A program made the position numbers and the translations under genes. From Mycobacteroides abscessus ATCC 19977 (GTDB lineage Bacteria > Actinomycetota > Actinomycetes > Mycobacteriales > Mycobacteriaceae), in NCBI RefSeq assembly GCF_000069185.1, contig NC_010397.1, forward strand, positions 4,154,001-4,218,000: a DNA stretch of 64,000 bases, in the 5' to 3' direction. Under the pieces are notes generated by a model that saw only the letters and a program-made list of their open reading frames with translations, was not told where the DNA came from and made no database searches. Every line of letters starts with the position of its first letter. The stretch's first letter is position 1. Positions 31,894 to 40,634 of this stretch are shown here, piece by piece.

Positions 31894-31929
31894 GGTAGAA
31901 CCTGGAGTCGACTCCAGGTCAAGTGTCAG
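31894..31929 (-). promoter_or_regulatory. MerR-type promoter with 20-base perfect palindrome
   Basis: The palindrome ACCTGGAGTCGACTCCAGGT occupies 31900-31919. Read leftward it sits between a TTGACC -35 (overlapping its left end) and a TTCTAC -10-like element, the layout of MerR-controlled promoters in which the dyad fills the spacer. The GTG of the MerR gene is 15 bases beyond the dyad. Confidence 0.85.
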
Positions 31930-32114
31930 ATTCCGCGCAAGACGCCACCAAAGTTGTCGCAGGTACCGCGCCCGGCGCCATCTGCACCGTTGACACGTTC
32001 TCGATGCGGCCGCACGATCGGTCCATGCGCTTGGTCCAGGACTGTAGGTAGGCGCGCAATCCCGTTTGCGCGCTATCGGTTTCACCCCACCCCGCCAAGC
32101 GAAGGTACCCCCAC

Positions 32115-33653
32115 ATGTCTTCCGCAACTCATCAACTCACCGTCAACGGCAGATCGCTGCGGACGGCCGACTCTCACGGACTCGAACGCGACGCCATCGG
32201 CTCCTGGGGCGTCTTCGCCCAGGGACTCGCGGCGGCCGCGCCCAGCGTCGCGGTCGCGACGGTGCCGTTCTCGCTCTTCGTGGCGGCCGGCAAGGGCGCC
32301 GCCTGGTCGGCGGTGATCGGCCTGGTAGCGGTTGTGCTGATCGCCACCACGATCAGCTTCCAGGCCAAACGGACGGTGTCCTCGGGCTCACTGGGTACGT
32401 ATGCCGGCAATGGGCTGGGCCCCGGCGCCGCCTACGCCGCAGGCTTCAGCCTGCTCATCGGGTACATAACCTTTGCCACCACCGGGACCCTCGGCGGCGT
32501 GCTGTACTTCGAGTCCTTCCTCGACGTCATTGGAATTCATTCGGAAGCAAACGGATTCAAACTCGCCTTGGTCGCATTGGTTGTCGCATTCGCCGTCTAC
32601 CTGCCATACCGCGGCGTCTCAATCTCGGCGAAGTACGAGCTCATCTTCGAAATTATCGCCACCGCACTAATTCTCATCATCATCGTGGCCTCATACATCA
32701 GCTATGGCTGGCGCATCGACACCGAACAGTGGGCGCTCACGAATCTGGGCAACAGCACCACCTTCATCGCGGCTGTCACGGCAGTGGGCGCGTACGCGGG
32801 GTTCGAGAGCGTGGCATCCCTTGGCGCCGAGTCCAGGGATGCGCACCGCACCATTGCCCGGTCGCTGCTGCGTGTTGTGCTGATTATCGGCGTGCTGTAC
32901 ATCCTGGCCACCTATCCGCAAATTCTGCAGTTCCGGAACATAGACGGCGACAGCGCGATACTTCCGCAGATTGCCACGAATGCCGGTGTGGCATGGGCCA
33001 TCTATCCGATAAGCCTTGCCGTGACCATAGCGTTCATCGTATTCGTCACCGCCGTGATCAATTCGGCCGCACGCGGTCTCTTCACTCTCGCACACGAGGG
33101 CGCGCTCCCGGCAGTACTCACGCGGGTACACCCGACCTATAAGACCCCTGTCGCGGGCATCTTCCTCATCGGGATCATCGCGACGGCGTTCTCCGTTACC
33201 GCCACCCTCAGCTCGGTGGGCCGCCTGGTGTTCGATGTCTATGGAAACTACGTGGCCAACTGGGGATTCCTGGTCAGTTATCTGCTCGTGGTGGTGGCCA
33301 CACCCATCTGGCTGTACCGAATCAAGGCGCTCACCCCGGCACGACTGTCGGTCTCGGCCGCCGCCACCGTGGCCATCGGGTACGTGATCTTCAGCAATTT
33401 CTATCCGATTCCCAAATTCCCGTTCAACATCCTGCCGCTGATATTCGGCGCCATTCTGCTCGCTGGACTGCTGCGCTACTGGTATCTGCGCATCCTGCGG
33501 CCCGAGGTAGCAGCCCGGATCGGTTCCATCCAAACACTTTCCGAGTCCGAAAAGGAACGCCTGGCTGAACTCGGCATCCTCGAAGTTCTCCACGAGGAGC
33601 CCGCCGCAGAGCCCGTACCCGAACCCGTCGATACAGGAGTTCTCGTCAAATGA
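32115..33653 (+). CDS. APC-superfamily amino acid/polyamine permease
   Basis: This 512-residue permease has about 12 membrane segments. The N-terminal GLERDAIGSWGVFAQGLAAAAPSVAVA and the GAYAGFESVASLGAE motif are typical of the APC family; the C-terminal 50 residues are cytosolic and acidic. It should import an amino acid, amine or small organic acid. The ATG follows GAAGG. It heads an operon whose next two junctions overlap (ATGA, GTGA), so the imported compound is probably the substrate of the flavoproteins or acetyltransferase downstream. Confidence 0.88.
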   Translation: MSSATHQLTVNGRSLRTADSHGLERDAIGSWGVFAQGLAAAAPSVAVATVPFSLFVAAGKGAAWSAVIGLVAVVLIATTISFQAKRTVSSGSLGTYAGNGLGPGAAYAAGFSLLIGYITFATTGTLGGVLYFESFLDVIGIHSEANGFKLALVALVVAFAVYLPYRGVSISAKYELIFEIIATALILIIIVASYISYGWRIDTEQWALTNLGNSTTFIAAVTAVGAYAGFESVASLGAESRDAHRTIARSLLRVVLIIGVLYILATYPQILQFRNIDGDSAILPQIATNAGVAWAIYPISLAVTIAFIVFVTAVINSAARGLFTLAHEGALPAVLTRVHPTYKTPVAGIFLIGIIATAFSVTATLSSVGRLVFDVYGNYVANWGFLVSYLLVVVATPIWLYRIKALTPARLSVSAAATVAIGYVIFSNFYPIPKFPFNILPLIFGAILLAGLLRYWYLRILRPEVAARIGSIQTLSESEKERLAELGILEVLHEEPAAEPVPEPVDTGVLVK

Positions 33654-34918
33654 CCACCGCCACCACCTCACCAGTCCATGCCTATCAAGGAGTCAGTGAT
33701 ACCGAGTTCTCCGAGTGGGAGCAGGTGGCCGCACGCGTCGCCGGCGAGCTGTCCGCCACCGCGCTGACGCGCGACCGGGCCAATCAAAATCCCATTGCCG
33801 AGATTGAGCTGCTGCGCCGGTACGGCCTGTTGTCATTCGCCACTGCGCGCGAATTCGGCGGCGCCGGAGGAAGTTTGGTGCAAGCACTGCAGCTCGGGCG
33901 CATCATTGCTGCCGCCGACGGGTCAATAGGACAACTGTTGGTCTACCACTACTCCAACGGAGTGTGGACCTACATCCTCGGGTCGCCGACTCAACGCGAA
34001 TACATCTCGCGTGGCGTGGGCGGGCACGGCTGGTTTCAGGGCAGTGTCAGTAATCCACGCGATCCGGGTATCACGGTCACCCGAACCGAAGAAGGTTATC
34101 GCGTCAACGGCAAACGGACCTTCGCCACCGGGGTCGCCGTGGCCGACTTGATCACCGTCCTCCTTTATGAAGCCGAGCCCATCAACGCAATCATTCCGAG
34201 CGAGCGGGACGGACTACGGTTCAACGACGACTGGGACAACCTCGGACAGCGGCTTACAGCCAGCGGCAGTGTGGAATTCGACAATGTTCTGCTGCGTCAT
34301 GACGAGGTGCTCACCGGGCTTGACGAGTACTCAGGGCTCGATGGATCGCGCGAGCGCCGCGACGGCCTGCGCGCGCTGTTCAGCCAACTGATCTTCGTGC
34401 ATCTGTATCTCGGCATCGCCGAGGGCGCGCTGGCTGCCGGCGTGGCATACATAAGAGACAAGGGCCGTCCCTGGCCAGAGGCGCACTCGACCGACGTGAC
34501 AGAGGATCCGTACCATCAACAGCTGCTGGGTCGCCTGTCGGCAGGGATCGCCGCGGGTGTTGCCCTAGCCGATTCCGCTACAAAGGAATTCGAGCAGGCT
34601 TTGGCGTTCGGTGAAGCACCGACGGAGGCACAGTGGGGCGCACTGGCAATCCGGGTAGACCAGGCGAAGTCGGTAGCCACCGAGATATCCCTGGACGTGA
34701 CGCACAACATCTATCAGGCCACCGGCGCCCGGTCGACCGCCAACTCCGTTGGTTTGGATATCTATTGGCGCAACGCACGCACGCACACCACGCATGACCC
34801 ACTGCCATACCGTCAGCGCGAGATCGGCAGGCACCTGCTGACCGATCAATGGCCTTCACCGCGCAGCCTCAATGGCCTGGGGCGTCTCGCCGAAACAACA
34901 CAGGGCAAGAAGCCGTGA
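33650..34918 (+). CDS. Acyl-CoA dehydrogenase-fold flavin monooxygenase (DszC/SfnB-like)
   Basis: This 422-residue acyl-CoA dehydrogenase-fold protein has LLRRYGLLSFATAREFGGAGG and GHGWFQGSVSNPRDPGI in the N-terminal half, YRVNGKRTFATGVAVADLI in the beta domain, and a helical C-terminal domain ending RTHTTHDPLPYRQREIGRH. The last motif and the lack of a clear catalytic base favour the reduced-flavin-dependent monooxygenases of the DszC/SfnB type (sulfur or nitrogen oxygenation) over a true acyl-CoA dehydrogenase. A separate flavin reductase would be needed and none is in the operon. It overlaps both neighbours. Confidence 0.82.
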   Translation: MTTATTSPVHAYQGVSDTEFSEWEQVAARVAGELSATALTRDRANQNPIAEIELLRRYGLLSFATAREFGGAGGSLVQALQLGRIIAAADGSIGQLLVYHYSNGVWTYILGSPTQREYISRGVGGHGWFQGSVSNPRDPGITVTRTEEGYRVNGKRTFATGVAVADLITVLLYEAEPINAIIPSERDGLRFNDDWDNLGQRLTASGSVEFDNVLLRHDEVLTGLDEYSGLDGSRERRDGLRALFSQLIFVHLYLGIAEGALAAGVAYIRDKGRPWPEAHSTDVTEDPYHQQLLGRLSAGIAAGVALADSATKEFEQALAFGEAPTEAQWGALAIRVDQAKSVATEISLDVTHNIYQATGARSTANSVGLDIYWRNARTHTTHDPLPYRQREIGRHLLTDQWPSPRSLNGLGRLAETTQGKKP

Positions 34919-36096
34919 CCGACATCCGTTTCCTACAGAGCCGGGCGGAACACGAACGCGCCTTCACGGTGTTCTGGCGCGCCATGGTCGGGCTACCCGC
35001 GCTCGGAGCCGTCGCAGCGGACGAATTGTTAGAATTAGGGCGGTATTTGGGCGCATTCGTGCAGGGAGAACTGATCGGCGGCGCCGATTCGTACACCAGC
35101 TGGCTCACCGTTCCCGGTGGATCCCGAGTTCCGCATGCGGCGGTCACTCATATCGGTGTATTACCTACTCACACCCGGCGCGGAATCCTCACCGCCTTGG
35201 TCACCCGGCAGCTCACCGATATCGCGGGCCGGGGCGAGATTGTCGCCAGCTTGCGTGCTTCCGAAGCGGTCATCTACCGCCGCTTCGGTTATGGGATAGC
35301 GACCAGCAGTGCGACTTATCGCATTCAGCGGCGCCGGGCGGCGCCGCTGCGCCCCATCGATACTGGGGCAATCGCCCTACTCGACGCGGCAGCATCGCCC
35401 GAAGGGCTTGCGGCAATTTACGAGCGAGCGGCGTGGACGGGATCCGTGGCGCGTCCGCCGCAATGGTGGCGCTTGCATGAGCTTTTCGACGCCGCCGACC
35501 CCGTCAAGCCTTATGTAGTGACGCACCCGGACGGTTATGTGCGATACCGGCCGCAGGACACCGCCGAGTGGTTCTCCAGCAGCGCGCGCACCATATCCGT
35601 TGACGATCTTGTCGCACATAGCGACGAGGCGTACCGGGCGCTGGTCGGCCATCTGCTGGATCTGGACCTGGTCGACGTCATCGAACTCGGACCGCGCCCC
35701 ATCGATGACCCGCTCCCCCATCTGGTGACCGATCCCCGGGCCGTGGCGGTAGCCGGGATCCGCGACGAGACGTGGCTGCGACTGGTCGATGTCGAGGCGG
35801 CATTGGCGGCGCGTACTTACACCGACGGCGCACCGGTGGTCATCGAGGTACAGGACACCCTCCTCCCACACAACGCGGCACGTTTCTCGGTGAGTTCCGA
35901 CAAGGTGCGGCGCACCCAGCACACTCCCGACATTTCGGTCGACGTCGCCGCCCTCGGATCGGTCTATCTCGGCGGCAACACCTGGACACGACTTGAGCGA
36001 GCCGGTCTGGTGTCCGCGCAGTCGCCGGGAGCGATCCGCGCCGCCGATGCCCTCTTCTCCACCGGTACGCAACCTTTCGCAGGTACCAACTTCTAG
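34915..36096 (+). CDS. eis1: Eis-family GNAT N-acetyltransferase (Eis1-like)
   Basis: This 393-residue Eis-family protein has an N-terminal GNAT domain with VTHIGVLPTHTRRGILTALV (acetyl-CoA loop), a second GNAT-like domain (about 150-290) and a C-terminal SCP-like domain ending in Phe, whose carboxylate takes part in catalysis in this family. The conserved YRRFGYG tyrosine is present. GTG at 34915 overlaps the previous stop. M. abscessus has two Eis proteins; position points to Eis1, which is not the main aminoglycoside-resistance enzyme. The operon context (permease, two monooxygenases) suggests an amine-containing nutrient or toxin as substrate, which is inference. Confidence 0.88.
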   Translation: MTDIRFLQSRAEHERAFTVFWRAMVGLPALGAVAADELLELGRYLGAFVQGELIGGADSYTSWLTVPGGSRVPHAAVTHIGVLPTHTRRGILTALVTRQLTDIAGRGEIVASLRASEAVIYRRFGYGIATSSATYRIQRRRAAPLRPIDTGAIALLDAAASPEGLAAIYERAAWTGSVARPPQWWRLHELFDAADPVKPYVVTHPDGYVRYRPQDTAEWFSSSARTISVDDLVAHSDEAYRALVGHLLDLDLVDVIELGPRPIDDPLPHLVTDPRAVAVAGIRDETWLRLVDVEAALAARTYTDGAPVVIEVQDTLLPHNAARFSVSSDKVRRTQHTPDISVDVAALGSVYLGGNTWTRLERAGLVSAQSPGAIRAADALFSTGTQPFAGTNF

Positions 36097-36105
36097 GAGT
36101 CTGCC

Positions 36106-37437
36106 GTGTCATCCAGGAACGGTCGCCAGCTTCATCTGCTGGCCTTTGGCAACGTGCGCGCGGGCGGCGCATGGCGGCTACCCGGCGTGCGGAACGGCCC
36201 GGCCAACCAGCTCAACACCCTGGTCGCCACCGCGAAGGCGGCCGAGGCTGCCAAGTTCGACGCCGTCTTCTTCGCCGACGGTCTCAACTTCGGGCCGAAA
36301 GCAACCTGGGCCCACAAATCCACCGAGGACTTCGAACCACTCACGGCCACCTCCTACCTGGCCGCGGTGACCGAACGCCTCGGCCTCGTGGTCACCGGTT
36401 CGTCAACATTTCAACCGCCTTACCACCTTGCCCGCCAACTGTTATCGCTCGATCATCTGAGCTCGGGGCGGGCCGGGTGGAATCTTGTGACAAGCTTTGC
36501 GCAGGCCGCTGCCGCCAACTTCGGCGAGCGGGGTTTCCTCCCGCACGATGAGCGCTACCGGCTGGCCGAAGAGACGTTACAAGTAGTGAAGTCACTGTGG
36601 CATTCCTTGGAGCCGGATACCGTCATCGAGGATCGCGCGGCCGGAATCTACAGTGATATCAACAAGATTCATGTCGCCAACCACGATGGGGAATTTCACA
36701 AGGTCAAGGGACCGCTCGGGGTAACCCCCTCCCGCCAGGGGCATCCAGTGATATTTCAGGCCGGATCGTCCACCACCGGAAGAGCCTTCGCCGCCAGACA
36801 TGCCGAGGTGGTCTTCACCGGACAGACCGACGTCGAACGGGCCAAGAACTTCTACCGGCAACTCCACCAGGAGGCGCGTGCCGCCGGCCGAACCTTCGCT
36901 CCCCTGGTAACCCCGTCGCTCGGTGTGGTCGTCGGCTCGACAGAGGCCGAAGCACTCGCCGCGGAAAGTACGATCTACGAACACTTCATCCCCGAGTACC
37001 AAGCGGGTTGGCTGCTCGAAGTCGATGTCAACGTCGTCGGCGCCGACCTGGACGGCCCGGTACCGGCATCGGCTTTCCCGGACAGCACCGAAACCCATCA
37101 GACCGCCCTGGCGGGATACAAACACCTTGCCACCGTGGGTAATCCCACGGTCAGAGAGTTCCTCTACCGCACCTTGAATGCCTTCGGCACCCGGTTTGTC
37201 GGTTCCGCGGAGCAGGTCGCCGATCAGATCGAGCTCTGGTTCTCGGAGGGAGCCGCCGACGGCTTCATTCTGAGCACATCGGGACTGCCTGGCCAGTTCG
37301 AGCTCTTCACCGAGCATGTGGTACCAATCCTGGTGCGACGAGGCCTCTTCCGCGCCGAGTACACCGGGTCGACGCTGCGCGAGCATCTAGCCTTGCCATG
37401 GCCTGTCCCGGCACGCCCGCCCGCCCTGCTCGCCTAA
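36106..37437 (+). CDS. NtaA/SnaA/DszA-family FMN-dependent monooxygenase
   Basis: This 443-residue bacterial-luciferase-fold monooxygenase has RQLHLLAFGNVRAGGAWRLP at the start, FDAVFFADGLNFGP, LDHLSSGRAGWNLVTS, NFGERGF and HPVIFQAGSSTTGRAFAARHAEVVF, the signature run of nitrilotriacetate/dibenzothiophene-sulfone monooxygenases. It uses FMNH2 and O2 to cleave C-N or C-S bonds. GTG at 36106 follows TAGGAG, nine bases after eis1. Pairing with a DszC/SfnB-like partner in one operon suggests sequential oxidation and cleavage of a sulfur- or nitrogen-containing compound. Confidence 0.9.
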   Translation: MSSRNGRQLHLLAFGNVRAGGAWRLPGVRNGPANQLNTLVATAKAAEAAKFDAVFFADGLNFGPKATWAHKSTEDFEPLTATSYLAAVTERLGLVVTGSSTFQPPYHLARQLLSLDHLSSGRAGWNLVTSFAQAAAANFGERGFLPHDERYRLAEETLQVVKSLWHSLEPDTVIEDRAAGIYSDINKIHVANHDGEFHKVKGPLGVTPSRQGHPVIFQAGSSTTGRAFAARHAEVVFTGQTDVERAKNFYRQLHQEARAAGRTFAPLVTPSLGVVVGSTEAEALAAESTIYEHFIPEYQAGWLLEVDVNVVGADLDGPVPASAFPDSTETHQTALAGYKHLATVGNPTVREFLYRTLNAFGTRFVGSAEQVADQIELWFSEGAADGFILSTSGLPGQFELFTEHVVPILVRRGLFRAEYTGSTLREHLALPWPVPARPPALLA

Positions 37438-37440
37438 ACG

Positions 37441-37941
37441 TCAAGCCGCTGCGGTGACCTCGCGCAACGTTCCGTTGGTCACGTCGTAGACGAAGCCGCG
37501 CACACTGTCCTTGCGCGGCACGAACGGATTGGCATTGATCCGCGCGAGGGATTGGCGGACATCCTCGTCCAGATCGGTGAAGGCCTCGGCGGACCACGGC
37601 GGCTTGATGCCTGTCTCATCCTGAATCGACTGTTTGAACGCGTCGTCGGTGAAGGTCAGCATTCCGCAGTCGGTGTGATGGATGAGAATGATCTCCTCGG
37701 TACCCAAGAGCCGCTGCGAGATAGCCAACGACCGGATTTCGTCCTCGGTAATCACGCCACCCGCATTGCGGATGACGTGCGCGTCGCCCTCATGAAGACC
37801 AAGCAGCCCATAAGGATTCAGCCGCGCATCCATGCACGCGACCACAGCGACCTTTCGGGCCGGAGGCAGCGGCAGTTCGCCTTTGTCGAAACTGGCCGCG
37901 TAGGCCTGGGCATTCTTCAGCAGTTCGTCAGTGGTCGACAT
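37441..37941 (-). CDS. Beta-class carbonic anhydrase (CanA/Rv1284-like)
   Basis: This 166-residue beta-carbonic anhydrase has zinc ligands Cys36, His89 and Cys92 with the Asp38-Arg40 dyad in VACMDARLNPY and IHHTDCGMLTF. Strong similarity to M. tuberculosis Rv1284 extends over HVIRNAGG, RSLAISQRLLGT and FTDDAFKQSIQDETGI. It hydrates CO2 in the cytoplasm. It reads leftward, ending three bases from the monooxygenase stop, so it is not part of that operon. Confidence 0.95.
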   Translation of the reverse strand: MSTTDELLKNAQAYAASFDKGELPLPPARKVAVVACMDARLNPYGLLGLHEGDAHVIRNAGGVITEDEIRSLAISQRLLGTEEIILIHHTDCGMLTFTDDAFKQSIQDETGIKPPWSAEAFTDLDEDVRQSLARINANPFVPRKDSVRGFVYDVTNGTLREVTAAA

Positions 37942-38018
37942 GGCGTGAAGCTATGCGCAGGCACGCATCCCGTCAACGGTTACAAGCGATCTGATCCCAG
38001 AGTCCCCGAAGAGGGGAA

Positions 38019-39416
38019 TCAGAAGTTGATCATGTGCCCCGCAAGTCCGTGGAACGCTTCCTGCAGCGCCTCGGACAGCGTCGGGTGGGTATGCACATTG
38101 CGGGTCAGCTCATTGACCGTCAGGTCCCACTTCTGCGCCAGCGTGAGCTCGGGCAGCAGCTCGGAAACATCGGGGCCAATCAGGTGCCCACCGATCAGCT
38201 CGCCGTACTTGGCATCGGCGATCAGCTTCACAAATCCGGTCGGGTCGGCCAGGCCATGTGCCTTACCGTTCGCCGTGAACGGGAACTTGGCCACCTTGAC
38301 GTCGTATCCCTCGGCGCGGGCCTGTTCCTCGGTGAGGCCGAAGCTGGCCACCTGCGGCTGGCAGAACGTCGCCCGAGGCATCATCCGGTAGTCGCCGAGC
38401 TCCAATGTCTCTGCACCAGCGATGGTTTCGGCCGCCACAACCGCCTGCGCCTCGGCGACGTGAGCCAGCTGCAGCTTGGACGTGACGTCGCCGATCGCGT
38501 AAATGTGGGGCACATTGGTGCGCATTCGCTCGTCGATGGCGATCGCACCGCGATCGGTGAGGGCCACGCCGGTGTTCTCCAGGCCGAAGCCCTCGACGTT
38601 GGGCGCGAAACCGATGGCCTGCAACACCTTGTCGGCGACGAGCTCGCTCTCCTGCCCGTCCTTGCTGACCTTGACGGTGACCTGCGACCCGGAATCGGTG
38701 ATCGACTCGACCTTGGTGCCGGTGAGAATCTTGACGCCCAGCTTTTTGTACTGCTTTTCGATCTCCTTGGACACCTCAGCGTCCTCGTTGGGCAGCGCAC
38801 GCGGCAAGAACTCGACGATGGTGACGTCCACCCCGTAGTTCTTGAGCACGTAGGCGAACTCCATGCCGATGGCACCCGCCCCCGCGATGATGATCGAGCC
38901 GGGCAGTTCACGGGTCAGGATCTGCTTTTCATAGGTGACCACGTTCTCCGAAAGCGAGGTCCCGGGTACCAGGCGCACACTGCTGCCGGTGGCGATGATC
39001 ACGTTGGCGAAGGTCAGCGTCTCATGAGAACCGTCGGCCTTCTTGACCGCCAAGGTATTGGCATCGGTGAACGTGCCGACTCCCTCGTACTCGGTGATCT
39101 TGTTCTTCTTCATCAAGAAGTGCACACCGGCCACGCGCCCCTCGGCGACCTTGCGACTGCGGTCGAACGCGGCGCCAAAATCGAAGGTGGCCTCGCCACT
39201 GATACCAAAGGTCTTGGCTTCCTTGGTGAAGATGTGGGCCAGCTCCGCGTTCCGCAGCAGTGCCTTGGACGGGATACACCCGACATTGAGGCAAACTCCG
39301 CCCCAATACTTCTCCTCGACGATGGCTGTCTTCAAACCCAGTTGGGCGGCGCGAATGGCCGCGACATAACCACCGGGACCGGCTCCGAGAACGACGACGT
39401 CATAGTGTGCAGTCAC
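38019..39416 (-). CDS. lpdC: Dihydrolipoamide dehydrogenase LpdC
   Basis: This 465-residue E3 flavoprotein has the FAD loop [14 protein letters not shown], redox disulfide Cys42/Cys47 in [16 protein letters not shown] loop [12 protein letters not shown], a second FAD segment YAIGDV and the C-terminal HTHPTLSEA base. It is near-colinear with M. tuberculosis LpdC (Rv0462), the E3 of pyruvate and branched-chain dehydrogenases and the peroxynitrite reductase/peroxidase. GTG at 39416 ([10 protein letters not shown]) matches that N terminus. It is the last of three same-strand genes in the order of Rv0460-Rv0461-Rv0462. Confidence 0.96.
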   Translation of the reverse strand: MTAHYDVVVLGAGPGGYVAAIRAAQLGLKTAIVEEKYWGGVCLNVGCIPSKALLRNAELAHIFTKEAKTFGISGEATFDFGAAFDRSRKVAEGRVAGVHFLMKKNKITEYEGVGTFTDANTLAVKKADGSHETLTFANVIIATGSSVRLVPGTSLSENVVTYEKQILTRELPGSIIIAGAGAIGMEFAYVLKNYGVDVTIVEFLPRALPNEDAEVSKEIEKQYKKLGVKILTGTKVESITDSGSQVTVKVSKDGQESELVADKVLQAIGFAPNVEGFGLENTGVALTDRGAIAIDERMRTNVPHIYAIGDVTSKLQLAHVAEAQAVVAAETIAGAETLELGDYRMMPRATFCQPQVASFGLTEEQARAEGYDVKVAKFPFTANGKAHGLADPTGFVKLIADAKYGELIGGHLIGPDVSELLPELTLAQKWDLTVNELTRNVHTHPTLSEALQEAFHGLAGHMINF

Positions 39417-39491
39417 GAACCCCACACTAGTAGGACGGCGATTGGACGGGAGAATGAACTCCCTCTCGCCAAAGGCGGGAAAATCGCGAAA

Positions 39492-40283
39492 CTATGCCCT
39501 GTCTCGGTACTGGATGCCCCAACTGCGCAGCGGCTCAGGGCACAGCGACTTCACACCCGGCACCGAAGGCGCCGTGCACGCCACATAGCCATATTTGACG
39601 CCGGCGGCCGCCACCGAAATGGCCGGCGCTGTCAAAACGGCGAACGCAAGGGCAACTATCAGCGGCCGGGGCTCGAACATGGCCAAGAGCAGCGCGATCA
39701 ACACGCAGGCAAACACCCAGGCCAACACATATTCAACTGCGACAATTCGGTCATGCGGCAGCAGTGTCGCGAACCAGTTCTGGTAGAGCAGCAACCCGAC
39801 CGCGGCGGCAGGAATCCAGGTCCCCACCAGTATCAGCAGCAACACCCAGCGCTTCAGGAGCGCGGGCTCCCGCTCCGCAGGTACCCGCACCGGTTTGGCG
39901 GGCTCGTCGCCAAGCACGGGAACCGCCCCGGTGTACGGATCCGGGGTCATCGCCTCGGCCCTGGAACGGCCGACCGCAGCCGGTATCGCTCCGGTGCGAT
40001 CACTGCCGACGTCGAAGGCCTCAGTCAGCGGCAACGCATCGGTGTCGATACGGCCGGTGGGCACCAGATCGTCTTCGTCGTCCTTGAACGCCGAGAACGC
40101 GGTGAACGTGGCTGTGTCCAGGCCATCCCGGGCCTTGCCGTCATCGATCGGCACGGCCAGCGGATCGGCGAGGTCGCCCTCGACAACGCTCGGTTGGTCC
40201 GCGTCGTCGACCAACTCCGCCGCGGCGCCGTCGGCCTCCGCATCCGTCTTCTCGACTGTGTTTTCCGCGTTCTTGTCAGACAC
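39492..40283 (-). CDS. Membrane protein with acidic N-terminal cytosolic region (Rv0461-like position)
   Basis: This 263-residue protein has an N-terminal part of about 140 residues that is acidic and low-complexity (Asp/Ala-rich), probably disordered. It is followed by three membrane segments (WVLLLILVGTWIPAAAVGLLL, YVLAWVFACVLIALLLAMF, LIVALAFAVLTAPAISVAAAG) and a short Cys-containing C-terminal end (YVACTAPSVPGVKSLCPE). Function is unknown. GTG at 40283 overlaps the stop of the upstream membrane-protein gene by eight bases. Position before lpdC matches Rv0461 of M. tuberculosis. Confidence 0.8.
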   Translation of the reverse strand: MSDKNAENTVEKTDAEADGAAAELVDDADQPSVVEGDLADPLAVPIDDGKARDGLDTATFTAFSAFKDDEDDLVPTGRIDTDALPLTEAFDVGSDRTGAIPAAVGRSRAEAMTPDPYTGAVPVLGDEPAKPVRVPAEREPALLKRWVLLLILVGTWIPAAAVGLLLYQNWFATLLPHDRIVAVEYVLAWVFACVLIALLLAMFEPRPLIVALAFAVLTAPAISVAAAGVKYGYVACTAPSVPGVKSLCPEPLRSWGIQYRDRA

Positions 40284-40554
40284 CCTGAATCACCTGTATC
40301 GCCGCCAGAATCCCGAACCAACCAGGAGCGATCGCCAGAATGAATGCCGCGACCGCGGTCATCCATTTGCGTGTGGACGCGATCAAGATCAAAAACCCGA
40401 TCAGGCTCGGTATCGCCACGATCAGGCCGATGACCAAATCCGGCCGTACAGACTCGTGCGCGACCAAGACGCTCGACATTCCGGCGCCTAGTCCAACTGC
40501 TATCCCCAGCAGCATCGCGCTAGCGACAACTTGCGCGCGTGGCAGTGGTATCAC
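40276..40554 (-). CDS. Small three-helix membrane protein (Rv0460-like position)
   Basis: This 92-residue protein is composed almost entirely of three membrane helices: VVASAMLLGIAVGLGAGMSSVLVA, LVIGLIVAIPSLIGFLILIA and MTAVAAFILAIAPGWFGILAA. Function is unknown. GTG at 40554 has AGGAG at a good distance. It starts a three-gene unit with the next membrane protein and lpdC, and is divergent from the peptidase gene at 40635. Confidence 0.82.
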   Translation of the reverse strand: MIPLPRAQVVASAMLLGIAVGLGAGMSSVLVAHESVRPDLVIGLIVAIPSLIGFLILIASTRKWMTAVAAFILAIAPGWFGILAAIQVIQGV

Positions 40555-40634
40555 GAGAAAGCTCCTGCTCGGTGTTTTAGATACGCCCCCGGGCCACCTT
40601 CGACCATACTGCGGTCACTGGCACACTTGCTCAA

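Noticed and set aside
38034..40343. A 769-codon plus-strand frame over lpdC and the membrane-protein gene
   Set aside because: It is antisense to well-supported genes, is Arg/Gly/His-rich with no family similarity, and arises from GC-rich codon structure.
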